Assembly (NCBI GenBank): GCA_963820315.1
Contig: CAWFZK010000003.1
Coordinates: forward strand, 48,433-112,432
Direction of reading: 5' to 3'
Length of the DNA: 64,000 nt
Origin: JACVRW01 sp963820315
GTDB lineage: Bacteria > Actinomycetota > Thermoleophilia > Solirubrobacterales > Thermoleophilaceae
Positions 34,280-42,221 of the stretch are shown here, piece after piece (the stretch's first letter is position 1; each line of letters begins with the position of its first letter). The position numbers and the translations under genes are program-made. The notes below the pieces were generated by a model that saw only the letters and a list, made by a program, of their open reading frames with translations, was not told the origin of the DNA and searched no databases.

Positions 34280-34783
34280 GTGATGGAAGCCTCCAGCGCC
34301 GAGGGGAGGGGCGGCTACCTCGATTTTTCGCGTTTGACGCCCGGCGAGTTCTTCGGGATGGGCTGTGCCCTCGTGCTGTTCGGTTCGCTCTGGCTGCCGT
34401 GGTTCACGACGAGCGAGGACAACCCGAACTCGGTGCTGGCCGGCGCCAGCGGCGGCGACGGCGCCAACGCCTGGCAGGTCTTCTCGACGCTCGACTGGCT
34501 GCTGGCGCTCGCCTGCACGGCGCCCTTCATCCTGTCCTGGATCATCGCGCGCGGGCACCGGCTGACCTGGAAGCCCGGCGAGGTGACGATGATCGTCGGC
34601 ATCGTCGCGTTCATGCTGATCCTCTGCAATGGGATCATCCTGGGGCGGCCGGGCGACAGCGTCGACATCGGGCTCGGGATCGGGTACTTCGTCGCCTTGG
34701 TGGCGTCGGCTGGATTGCTCGTAGCCGGGTATCTGCGTCAGGCCATCTACGGCGATCCCAAGAAGCCCCCAGGAGTCATCTGA
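34280..34783 (+). CDS. Hypothetical membrane protein upstream of glpX
   Basis: A 167-aa protein with four hydrophobic segments (about residues 25-43, 72-92, 104-124 and 133-152). No family recognised. Its stop TGA is followed directly by the glpX ATG with no spacer, so the two are transcribed and probably translated together. Confidence 0.75.
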   Translation: MMEASSAEGRGGYLDFSRLTPGEFFGMGCALVLFGSLWLPWFTTSEDNPNSVLAGASGGDGANAWQVFSTLDWLLALACTAPFILSWIIARGHRLTWKPGEVTMIVGIVAFMLILCNGIILGRPGDSVDIGLGIGYFVALVASAGLLVAGYLRQAIYGDPKKPPGVI

Positions 34784-35803
34784 ATGGAATCCTCAGCCGG
34801 TACCGAAGTCGCCACCGAGGCCCGCCCGGGCCGCAACCTCGCCATGGAGCTGGTGCGCACCACCGAGTACGCCGCGCTGGCCTGCGCCCGCTGGATCGGG
34901 CGCGGTGACAAGGAGGGCGCCGACGGCGCCGCCGTCGACGCGATGCGACTGCTGCTCGACACCGTCTCGATGGACGGCGTGGTCGTGATCGGCGAGGGCG
35001 AGAAGGACGAGGCGCCGATGCTCTACAACGGCGAGCGCATCGGCGACGGCTCGCCGCCCGAGGTGGACATCGCGGTCGACCCGCTGGAGGGCACCGAGCT
35101 GTGCGCGAAGGGCCTGCCGAACGCGATCGCCACGATCGCCCTGGCCGAGCGCGGCACGATGTTCGACCCGGGCCCGTGCGTCTACATGCTGAAGATGGCG
35201 AGCTCGCGGGACATGGCGCACCTGCTCGACATCGACCGGCCGATCGGCGAGACGCTCCAGCTGATGGCGAGGGAGAAGGGCGTCCCGGTGGGCGACCTCG
35301 TCGTGATCATGCTCGACCGCGACCGTCACGAGGATTACATGCAGGAGATCCGCGACGTCGGCGCGCGCATCAGGCTGATCCCCCATGGCGACGTATCGGC
35401 CGCGCTCGCCGCGGTCACCGAGGGCTCGGCGGTCGATCTGCTCTACGGAATCGGCGGCACACCGGAGGGCGTGCTCGCGGCCGCCGCGATCAAGTGCACG
35501 GGCGGGCAGATCGTGGGGCGGCTGTGGCCGCGCTCGGACGAGGAGCGAAGCGCCGCACTCGAGGCCGGCTATGACCTCGAGGAGGTGCTCGACCGCGACC
35601 GGCTCGTGTCAGGCAATGACGTGTTCTTCGCGGCCACCGGCGTCACCGATGGCGAGCTGCTCGACGGGGTGCAGTTCCGCGGCCCGCAGGGCGCCACGAC
35701 CGAGTCGGTCTCGATGCGCTCGCGCTCGGGCACGGTCCGCACGATCACGGCTCATCACGACCGGGCGAAGCTGCGCGAGATAACTGGCGCTCGGCTTGGC
35801 TGA
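34784..35803 (+). CDS. glpX: Fructose-1,6-bisphosphatase, class II
   Basis: A 339-aa GlpX enzyme of gluconeogenesis. It has GRGDKEGADGAAVDAMR, VIGEGEKDEAPML (metal ligands), VDPLEGTELCAKG and YGIGGTPEGVLAAAAIKCTGG, all family blocks. Class II is the typical sole FBPase of actinobacteria. The last 59 bases are antisense to the neighbouring hypothetical gene. Confidence 0.96.
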   Translation: MESSAGTEVATEARPGRNLAMELVRTTEYAALACARWIGRGDKEGADGAAVDAMRLLLDTVSMDGVVVIGEGEKDEAPMLYNGERIGDGSPPEVDIAVDPLEGTELCAKGLPNAIATIALAERGTMFDPGPCVYMLKMASSRDMAHLLDIDRPIGETLQLMAREKGVPVGDLVVIMLDRDRHEDYMQEIRDVGARIRLIPHGDVSAALAAVTEGSAVDLLYGIGGTPEGVLAAAAIKCTGGQIVGRLWPRSDEERSAALEAGYDLEEVLDRDRLVSGNDVFFAATGVTDGELLDGVQFRGPQGATTESVSMRSRSGTVRTITAHHDRAKLREITGARLG

Positions 35804-36437
35804 GCGAGCCGACCTGGGAAGGCTGGAGCTCGAGGTTCGCGAGTGAGCGCATGAAAGCGTGCGTCACGAGCACGTGGATGCGCAGCTGAGTCTGGTTGTA
35901 GAGGAACTGCCCGATCCGCGAGAACCAGCCCCAGCCGGCGATCAGCGGGTAGAAGTTGACGACCTCGGAGCTCACGGTCACAACCACCTCGTCGCCGGGC
36001 GTCTCGGCGTCGCGGCTGACCGACAGGCGCAGGTAGCCGCGGCTGCGCCCGGCGGGAGCCACCAGCAGGCCCCTGTCGATCGGCCAGCTGACGGTGCCGG
36101 AGTCCGCGCTCGTCGTGTACTCGGGCTTGTGAAAGCGCAGCAGCACGAACGGGCGGGTCAACACGACGACCTCGCGCGCGCTCTCGCTGTAGAGCACGCG
36201 CAGCACCCCGAGCGAGAAGCGCGTGAGGAAGCTCCAGTAGGTACGCGCAAGGCGCTCCAGGTTCTCGGGCGCCCAGAGCCGCTCGAGCTCCTCCCGCGGC
36301 AGCGACAGCTCGGCGGCCTGCTTCGAGCCGATCGACCCGTCCGGGGCGTACTCGGACACGGGGACGTGCAGGATCTTGACGCGCGCCCGCGCGAGCCGGC
36401 GGCGCTGAAGCAGCCTGCGTGGGTCGCGTGGCCTCAC
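35745..36437 (-). CDS. Conserved hypothetical protein downstream of moeA
   Basis: A 230-aa soluble protein with no signal peptide or membrane segment. A strand-rich central region (VVVLTRPFVLLRFHKPEY, then GTVSWPIDRGLLVAP and GYLRLSVSRD) suggests a beta-sandwich lipid- or ligand-binding fold. I do not recognise the family. It overlaps moeA by ATGA, so it belongs to that operon, and its end is antisense to glpX. Confidence 0.75.
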   Translation of the reverse strand: MRPRDPRRLLQRRRLARARVKILHVPVSEYAPDGSIGSKQAAELSLPREELERLWAPENLERLARTYWSFLTRFSLGVLRVLYSESAREVVVLTRPFVLLRFHKPEYTTSADSGTVSWPIDRGLLVAPAGRSRGYLRLSVSRDAETPGDEVVVTVSSEVVNFYPLIAGWGWFSRIGQFLYNQTQLRIHVLVTHAFMRSLANLELQPSQVGSLSQAERQLSRAASPGRDEP

Positions 36438-37612
36438 AGCAGCAGCACCTCTACCCGCTCGCCGGCCGCCAGCGCGCCGTCTCCGGCCGCAACCAGCGCG
36501 AGCGCGTCCGCACCGAGCATCGAAGTCAGCATGTGCGAGCCCTGCTCGCCGGTCGTGAGGGCGTGCAGGCCGTCGTCGGAGTGCGTCAGCCGCACGCGCA
36601 CCGCCTGCTCGCGCCGCGGGTGGCGCTCGACCGCCTCGTCCAGGGTCGCGCTGGCGCGCCTGGCGGCGGGGTCCGCCCCCTGGAGCGCGGCGAGCGCGGG
36701 GCGCACGAAGAGCTGGAACGTGACCATCGCCGAGACCGGGTTGCCGGGCAGACCGAAGGCGAGCACATCCTCGCGCATGCCGAACCAGGTCGGCTTGCCG
36801 GGGCGGAGCGCCACTCCCCAGAAGCGCTCCTCGACGCCGAGCTCGCGCAATGCGCCCTTCACGTGGTCATGCGGACCGACGGACACCCCGCCCGAGGCGA
36901 TCACGACGTCCGCGCCGGCCAGCGCCTGCTCGAGCGCCGTGTGCGTTCCCTCCGCGCTGTCGGGAACCGTGGCGCGTTGCACGAGCTCCGCCCCCGCCGC
37001 GGCGATCTGAGCCGCGAGCGCGAACCCGTTCGAGCTGTAGATCTGGCCCGGTCCGAGCGGCTCGCCGGGCTGCACGAGCTCGTCGCCGGTCACGAGCAGC
37101 GCCACCCGCGGGCGGCGAGCGCAGTCGAGCTCGGCGCGGCCGACCGAGGCGGCGACGCCGAGCTCCGCCGGCCCCAGCGGCGTCCCGCGCGCCAGCACCA
37201 CGTCGCCCGCGCGCAGGTCCTCGCCCGCGCGCCGGATGTTCGCGCCCGCGGCGGTCTCCTCGACCTCCACCCGCCCGTCGGTCTCACTCGTGCGCTCGAC
37301 AGGTATCACCGCCGTCGCGCCGCGCGGCACCTCGGCGCCTGTCGAGATGCGCACCGCGGTGCCCTCCTTCAGCTCGCCCTCGTGCGGGTGACCCGCGCGC
37401 GACTCGCCTGCGAGCGTGAGCCGGCGCGCCGGGCCGGCGACGAGCGCGTAGCCGTCCATGGCCGACGAGTCGAAGGGCGGCACGTCGATCGCGCTCGTCA
37501 CGTCCTCGGCGAGCACCCGCCCGCGAGCGTCCGCGAGCGCCACGCGCTCCGCGGCGAGCGGGCGCACCGCGTCGAGCACGCGCCTGCGTCCATCCTCGAT
37601 CGAGATCAGCAC
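36434..37612 (-). CDS. moeA: Molybdopterin molybdenumtransferase
   Basis: A 392-aa MoeA that inserts molybdate into adenylated molybdopterin. DVPPFDSSAMDGYAL near residue 44, STGAEVPRGATAVIP, LLVTGDELVQPGEPL near 178, ASGGVSVGPHDHVKGAL and AFGLPGNPVSAMVTF are all present. The GTG start is at 37612. No other moa/mob gene is nearby except the distant MOSC protein. Confidence 0.95.
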   Translation of the reverse strand: MLISIEDGRRRVLDAVRPLAAERVALADARGRVLAEDVTSAIDVPPFDSSAMDGYALVAGPARRLTLAGESRAGHPHEGELKEGTAVRISTGAEVPRGATAVIPVERTSETDGRVEVEETAAGANIRRAGEDLRAGDVVLARGTPLGPAELGVAASVGRAELDCARRPRVALLVTGDELVQPGEPLGPGQIYSSNGFALAAQIAAAGAELVQRATVPDSAEGTHTALEQALAGADVVIASGGVSVGPHDHVKGALRELGVEERFWGVALRPGKPTWFGMREDVLAFGLPGNPVSAMVTFQLFVRPALAALQGADPAARRASATLDEAVERHPRREQAVRVRLTHSDDGLHALTTGEQGSHMLTSMLGADALALVAAGDGALAAGERVEVLLL

Positions 37613-37672
37613 GGCGAGATCTTCGCATCGCGGGCGGGCCGGCCCGCCCCGGAGCCGTCATCCGCCGGGGGT

Positions 37673-37678
37673 AGGATC
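37673..37678 (+). promoter_or_regulatory. -10 box of the diguanylate cyclase gene
   Basis: TAGGAT lies 23 bases before the GTG at 37702; the short leader holds a CAGGGA ribosome site, so this transcript is not leaderless. Confidence 0.35.
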
Positions 37679-37701
37679 GTCCGAGCCGCCAGGGACCCGC
37701 G

Positions 37702-38712
37702 GTGGAAAGCTTTGAAGGTCGCCTGATGACACCCCTTCGGGGCCCGCTTGCGCGCCTCGACCGCTCACGCGATGAGCTCGCCAAGGCCTGGCTCGTGCGC
37801 CTCATCGAGCGCGCATCGCTCGACGAGATACGCGAGCTGCCGACCGAGCAGATCGCCCGCGAGCTTCCCGAGCTGATCACGGACATCGTGCGCTCGGCCT
37901 CGGAGGCCGGGCGCGGCGCCGACCCGTACTCGCTGTCGGAGGAGCAGGCGGCTCGCGCCGCATCGCTCGCCGCGCTGCGCGGCGGCCGGCGCGAGGGTGC
38001 GGCGAGCTCGCTCGCTCGCGACATCAGCTCGCTGCAGGCCGTGCTCGTGGCTGCGCTCCGCGACGAGCTCGAGGACGCCGACCCCGAGGTTTACGCCGAT
38101 ACCGTCGAGCAGCTCGTCGAGGCCACCGGCGCCGTCCAGGCGGCCGCGGCCGAGGCGCTCCTCAGGAGCAGCGCCCGGGAGCTCGAGGCGCAGGCGCACA
38201 CGGACCCGCTCACGGGGCTCGGCAACCTGCGCTCGCTACAGCGCGAGCTCGCGCGGCTCGTGGAGCTCTACAAGCGCTACCGGCACCCGTTCGCGCTCCT
38301 GCTGCTCGACATCGACGGCCTCAAGCGCGTCAACGACGCCCACGGGCACCCCGCGGGCGACCGCGTCCTCGTGCAGGTCGCGATGTCGGTCCGGCGCGCG
38401 GTCCGCACGGTCGACGTCGCCGCGCGGCTCGGCGGCGACGAGTTCTGCGTGCTCGCGCCCGAGCAGGACGTCAAGGGGGCGGGCATCCTCGCCGAGCGGC
38501 TGGCCGCGGCCGTCACGAGCGAGGTCGCCGGCCCGGGCGGCTCGCCGATCGGCATCTCCGTCGGCGTCGCGGTCTGCCCGGAGCACGGCGAGGAGGCCGA
38601 CGCGCTGGTTGAGACCGCCGACCGCGCGATGTACGTCGCAAAGGCGGCGGGCGAGATGGTCGCGCTCGGCTCTGCGAACGGCGACCCGCTCGCGGAGCGG
38701 GCTAAGACCTAG
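37702..38712 (+). CDS. GGDEF domain diguanylate cyclase
   Basis: A 336-aa cytosolic protein. The N-terminal 165 residues are helical (RLDRSRDELAKAWLVRLIE), of RsbRD/sensor type. The GGDEF domain follows with DPLTGLGNLRSLQ, LLLDIDGLKRVNDAHGHPAGD and an intact active site RLGGDEFCVLAPEQD. No RxxD inhibitory site is obvious before it. It should make cyclic-di-GMP. GTG 37702 and ATG 37726 are both possible starts. Its TAG shares CTAG with the GntR gene. Confidence 0.92.
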   Translation: MESFEGRLMTPLRGPLARLDRSRDELAKAWLVRLIERASLDEIRELPTEQIARELPELITDIVRSASEAGRGADPYSLSEEQAARAASLAALRGGRREGAASSLARDISSLQAVLVAALRDELEDADPEVYADTVEQLVEATGAVQAAAAEALLRSSARELEAQAHTDPLTGLGNLRSLQRELARLVELYKRYRHPFALLLLDIDGLKRVNDAHGHPAGDRVLVQVAMSVRRAVRTVDVAARLGGDEFCVLAPEQDVKGAGILAERLAAAVTSEVAGPGGSPIGISVGVAVCPEHGEEADALVETADRAMYVAKAAGEMVALGSANGDPLAERAKT

Positions 38713-39374
38713 GAGGGCTGGGCCTGCTGCTCGAGCAGCGCGCGCGTCGACTCCGCGATGTGCGGACGCAGCGCGTCGGGACCGTCGGCCTCGAGCCGGC
38801 GGACCAGCTCGAGGTGGTCGGCGGCCATGCGCTCGAAGGTCCAGGAGGGAGGCAGCTGCAGCACGAACAGGCGCAGCTCGGCCCCCGCCTGCCGGTGGAC
38901 CGCTTCTATCCGCGGGCTGTCGGCGGCCCGCACGATCGAGTGGTGAAGCGTCTCGTGTGCCTCCGCCACCGGCCCCCAGGCGGGGCGCCGGCGGTGGCAT
39001 AGCGCGGCCAGCCGCCCCGCCGCGTCGTGCACGCTGTCGGGCAGGCGGCCGCCGCCGCGCTCGAGTGCCATGCGCGCGGCCTCGACCTCGAGAGCGACGC
39101 GAAGATCGGAAAGCCCCCGCACGTCCTCCTGCGACAGGCTCGTCACGCGCGCGCCGCGGTTCGGCAGGATCTGGACGAGGCCCTCGCCCTGGAGCGCGCG
39201 CAATGCCGAGCGCAGCGTGTGGCGCGCGACGTCGTATTCAGCGGCGAGCGCCTGCTCGCGCATCGGCGTGCCGGGCGCGAGCTCGCCCTCGAGGATGCGT
39301 GTGCGGAGCGCCTCCGCGAGCGCGTCTACGGCCGAGAGGCGCGCCAGGCGCGCCGGCTCGCCGCTGCTGCTCAC
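38709..39374 (-). CDS. GntR family regulator (FCD domain)
   Basis: A 221-aa regulator. The winged helix is at about residues 15-75 (LRTRILEGELAPGTPMREQALAAEYDVARHTLR), and the C-terminal FCD ligand domain begins near SLSQEDVRGLSDLRVALEVEAARM. It overlaps the response-regulator gene by ATGA. The metabolite sensed is unknown. Confidence 0.9.
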   Translation of the reverse strand: MSSSGEPARLARLSAVDALAEALRTRILEGELAPGTPMREQALAAEYDVARHTLRSALRALQGEGLVQILPNRGARVTSLSQEDVRGLSDLRVALEVEAARMALERGGGRLPDSVHDAAGRLAALCHRRRPAWGPVAEAHETLHHSIVRAADSPRIEAVHRQAGAELRLFVLQLPPSWTFERMAADHLELVRRLEADGPDALRPHIAESTRALLEQQAQPS

Positions 39375-40000
39375 TCGATCAGGCCGTGCCTGATACCGAT
39401 CGCCACGGCCTGGGTGCGCGTGGACGCTTCGAGCTTGGCGAGAATCCGCTTGGTGTGGGTCCGGACCGTCTCGGTAGACAGCCCGAGCTTCTCGGCGACG
39501 GCGTCGGTCTGCATGCCGTCGGCCAGCATCTGCAGGATCTCGCGCTGGCGCGCGCTCAGCGTGCGGTCGCCCTCGTCGAGGACGATCGTCGAGGAGAGCC
39601 CCGGATCGACGTAGAACTCGCCGGAGCGGGCGGCGTCGATCGCGCGGATCAGATCCTCGGACGGCGAGTCCTTGCGGACGTAGCCCTTGACGCCGGCCTT
39701 GAGCGCCTCGCTCAGCAGTCGCGCGCCGCCGTCGGAGGTGAACACGACGATGGGCGCGTCGAGCTCGGACTGCAGGCGGCGGACCACGTCGCCCACGTCG
39801 ACACCCGCCCGCCAGGGGTCGACGATCACCACGTCGGGGGCGCCGCCGCGCGTGGCTTCGCCGAGCTCCTCGACGGACTCTGCGTCGTCGATCTCGGCCC
39901 CGCTGAAGGCCTGCTCGAGAACCGCACGAACGCCCGCGCGAACCACGGGGTGGTCATCGACGATCAGACAGTGGGGTGCCCGTTTGGAGTTGGTCGCCAT
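39371..40000 (-). CDS. NarL/FixJ-type response regulator
   Basis: A 209-aa regulator. The receiver domain holds acidic pocket DD in LIVDDHPVVRAGVR; the expected phospho-Asp is in VVIVDPWRAG and the Lys in KGYVRKDSPSED. The C-terminal LuxR helix-turn-helix is LSARQREILQMLADGMQTDAVAEKLG. No histidine kinase is adjacent, so it is an orphan. Leaderless box TATGCT at 40009-40014 is 8 bases upstream of the ATG. Confidence 0.92.
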   Translation of the reverse strand: MATNSKRAPHCLIVDDHPVVRAGVRAVLEQAFSGAEIDDAESVEELGEATRGGAPDVVIVDPWRAGVDVGDVVRRLQSELDAPIVVFTSDGGARLLSEALKAGVKGYVRKDSPSEDLIRAIDAARSGEFYVDPGLSSTIVLDEGDRTLSARQREILQMLADGMQTDAVAEKLGLSTETVRTHTKRILAKLEASTRTQAVAIGIRHGLIE

Positions 40001-40008
40001 CGCCGGCC

Positions 40009-40014
40009 AGCATA
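40009..40014 (-). promoter_or_regulatory. Leaderless-type -10 box for the response regulator
   Basis: TATGCT on the minus strand, 8 bases before the ATG at 40000. Confidence 0.45.
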
Positions 40015-40052
40015 CCTCGTTTAGCAGATGTCGTATCCCCTGCCCGGAGGAA

Positions 40053-40067
40053 CCGCCTTCGGCGGTG
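40053..40067. terminator. Small stem-loop after the hypothetical gene
   Basis: ACCGCC and GGCGGT (6-base perfect arms) with a TTC loop, 12 bases past the restored stop of the gene at 40079-40409. There is no U-tract, so it may be only an mRNA 3'-end hairpin. Confidence 0.25.
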
Positions 40068-40078
40068 CGGTCACAGGA

Positions 40079-40409
40079 TCAGGGGCGGGGCAGGCGGCGC
40101 AGAACTTCCCTCGCGAGGCCCTCGGCGACGCGCGCGCCGGCGCCCGCGACCCTGCCCGCTGTGTGCAGCACGTCCTCGATCGGCCCGCCCCGCTGCTGCT
40201 CCGGCGGCCGGCTTGCGCTGAGCCGCGGGACGTTTCGGCCGTGGCGTGCGCGCGGCCGCTCCCTCGCCGGCCTCGGCCTTGCGGGCCGCCGTGCCCGCGG
40301 CCTCGGCGGGACGGCCCGCCGCTCGCTTGTCGCTACGACGCCCCGGTCGCGTGCGCGGGAGGTTGCCGAGGACTCCTGCGTCCTCGGCGCCCTTGGGATC
40401 GTCGGCCAT
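40079..40409 (-). CDS. Hypothetical basic protein with apparent frameshift
   Basis: The N-terminus (GVLGNLPRTRPGRRSDKR) is followed by a Lys/Ala/Pro-rich linker. As written, the frame runs into an Arg-rich shadow. If one G is removed from the runs at 40184-40191, the frame instead continues as a helix (PIEDVLHTAGRVAGAGARV, then EGLAREVLRRLPRP) and stops at 40079. That helical ending looks real, so a single-base insertion is likely. The protein would be about 109 aa: a short basic domain, a disordered linker and a C-terminal amphipathic helix. Function unknown. Confidence 0.65.
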
Positions 40410-40417
40410 GCGCCGGC

Positions 40418-40423
40418 AGTCTA
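40418..40423 (-). promoter_or_regulatory. Leaderless-type -10 box for the basic hypothetical gene
   Basis: TAGACT on the minus strand, 8 bases before the ATG at 40409. Confidence 0.45.
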
Positions 40424-40551
40424 GTCCCCGGGGTTCCGGGTAGAGCCACTCCCGAACGACTCAAACTAATACGAGTCATCCGGCGGCCGAGGGGCTAACG
40501 TAGGGGCTGTTGGTTGACTGGCTAATCGGCGGAGTTTCCGCATCAGACCGC

Positions 40552-40579
40552 TTGACTTCATTATTTGCAGCGTTAGTGT
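40552..40579 (+). promoter_or_regulatory. Probable sigA promoter
   Basis: TTGACT (40552-40557) and TAGTGT (40574-40579) are spaced by 16 bases, a good housekeeping promoter in an AT-richer stretch. A second TTGACT at 40514-40519 has no matching -10. The leader is about 58 bases with a ribosome site. The 235-base gap 40410-40644 otherwise holds only the divergent box at 40418 and the stem-loop at 40602. Confidence 0.6.
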
Positions 40580-40601
40580 GTACAAAGTCTGATTGACTGG
40601 G

Positions 40602-40621
40602 CCCAGCGCCCTCGCGCTGGG
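40602..40621 (+). promoter_or_regulatory. Stem-loop in the sigA leader
   Basis: CCCAGCGC and GCGCTGGG form a perfect 8-base stem with a CCTC loop, between the promoter and the GGAAGAGG ribosome site. It could stabilise the mRNA or act in attenuation; no U-run follows. Confidence 0.45.
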
Positions 40622-40644
40622 TCCTGCGCGCAGTAAGGAAGAGG

Positions 40645-41739
40645 ATGTCAGTAGCTGAACTGCAAGAGCTCGAGGAGGTCAAGCTCCTCGTCGCCAAGGG
40701 CACCGCGACCGGAGTGCTGACGTACGCCGAGGTGGCGGTGGCGTTAGCCGAGGTCGAGCTCGACGAGGGAGACATAGAAGAGCTGCACGGCTACTTCGAG
40801 AAGTCCGAGATCGAACTGGTCGAGGACGACCCGACGCACTCCGAGCCGCAGGTCGAGCGGGCTGTCGATCGCAGGTCGCGCCGCAAGAAGGCGACCATCG
40901 ACCTGAAGCCCGACATGACGACCGATTCCCTTCAGCTGTTCCTGAAGGACATCGGCAAGGTCCGGCTGCTGACGGCGCAGGAGGAGGTCGACCTCGCGAA
41001 GCGCATCGAGCGCGGCGACCTCGACGCGAAGCAGAAGATGGTCGAGTCGAACCTGCGGCTCGTCGTCTCGATCGCGAAGAACTACCGCAACCAGGGCCTG
41101 CCGTTCCTCGACCTGATCCAGGAAGGGACGCTCGGGCTCGTACGCGCGGCGGAGAAGTTCGACTACCGCAAGGGCTTCAAGTTCTCGACCTACGCGACCT
41201 GGTGGATCCGCCAGGCGATCGCCCGCGCGCTCGCCGACAAGGCGCGCACGATCCGCATCCCCGTGCACGTGGTCGAGAAGCTCAACAAGATCGGCCGCGC
41301 CGAGCGCAAGCTCGTGACCGAGCTGGGTCGCGAGCCCACGCCCGAGGAGATCGCCGATCACACCGGCATCGAGCCCGAAGAGGTCGAATCGATCAAGCGC
41401 TCCGCGCAGGCGCCGGTCTCGCTCGAGAAGCCCGTCGGCGACGAGGAGGAGTCCGAGTTCGGGCAGTTCATCGCCGACGAGCGGGCCGAGTCGCCCTACG
41501 AGCGGGCCGCGGAGATCCTCACCAAGGAGGCGCTCCGCGAGGCGCTCGAGAACCTCTCCTACCGCGAGCGGCGCGTGCTCGAGCTGCGCTATGGGCTCGG
41601 CGGCGAGCACCCGCGGACGCTCGACGAGGTCGGCCGCACCTTCAACGTCACGCGCGAGCGCATCCGCCAGATCGAGAACCAGTCGCTCAAGAAGCTGCAG
41701 TCGCTCGCTGAGGCTCAGAAGCTCCGCGACGTCGCGTGA
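40645..41739 (+). CDS. rpoD: Primary RNA polymerase sigma factor
   Basis: A 364-aa sigma-70 group 1 factor. It has a short region 1.1-like start (LQELEEVKLLVAKGTATG), region 1.2 DSLQLFLKDIGKVRLLTAQEEV, region 2 (NLRLVVSIAKNYRNQGLPFLDLIQEG then FDYRKGFKFSTYATWWIRQAI), region 3 and region 4.2 (RTLDEVGRTFNVTRERIRQIE). The ribosome site is GGAAGAGG. The stop overlaps the start of a small secreted protein. Confidence 0.96.
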   Translation: MSVAELQELEEVKLLVAKGTATGVLTYAEVAVALAEVELDEGDIEELHGYFEKSEIELVEDDPTHSEPQVERAVDRRSRRKKATIDLKPDMTTDSLQLFLKDIGKVRLLTAQEEVDLAKRIERGDLDAKQKMVESNLRLVVSIAKNYRNQGLPFLDLIQEGTLGLVRAAEKFDYRKGFKFSTYATWWIRQAIARALADKARTIRIPVHVVEKLNKIGRAERKLVTELGREPTPEEIADHTGIEPEEVESIKRSAQAPVSLEKPVGDEEESEFGQFIADERAESPYERAAEILTKEALREALENLSYRERRVLELRYGLGGEHPRTLDEVGRTFNVTRERIRQIENQSLKKLQSLAEAQKLRDVA

Positions 41740-42155
41740 GGCGGGTCTCGCTGGCCCTGACCGTCGCATTCGCGACGCTTGCCGCGAGCGCCGCGCCCGC
41801 CGGCGCCCAGGCGCCCCCCGGCGACTGGACGCTGGTCAACTCGGACGGGTACCGCCACTACGCGTGCAAGGTCAAGGCGAAGGACGACTGGCGCATCAAG
41901 ACCGCGACCCGCTTCAACAACAAGCGCATGGAAAGCGACATCGGCGTGTACGCGGCCCTCGCCCGCGGCAGCAACCGGAACCTGGTCGCGGAGCGCACGT
42001 CGAACAATCGCGAGAACGGCTACATCCGCACGCTCTTGCGCGGCGCCGAGCTGTCGGACCGCCTGTGGATGCAGGCCGCGGCCTACGGCCCGGCGGAGCC
42101 GTGGAGCGACGGCTTCCCGGTTCGCAGGATCGTCCGCTGCGCGTCGGTCGCCTGA
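41736..42155 (+). CDS. Small secreted hypothetical protein
   Basis: A 139-aa protein with a signal peptide (MRRVSLALTVAFATLAASAAPAG) and a mature part with two Cys (YACKVK and VRCAS) that could pair. GTG 41736 overlaps the sigA stop (GTGA), so it is co-translated with the sigma factor, which is odd for an exported protein. No family recognised. Confidence 0.75.
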   Translation: MRRVSLALTVAFATLAASAAPAGAQAPPGDWTLVNSDGYRHYACKVKAKDDWRIKTATRFNNKRMESDIGVYAALARGSNRNLVAERTSNNRENGYIRTLLRGAELSDRLWMQAAAYGPAEPWSDGFPVRRIVRCASVA

Positions 42156-42221
42156 GCTAGGCAGCGTCCAGCCCACCCGGTTACGCCTCAAGCGCGGCGC
42201 GCCCCTGCCGATCCGAACTCT

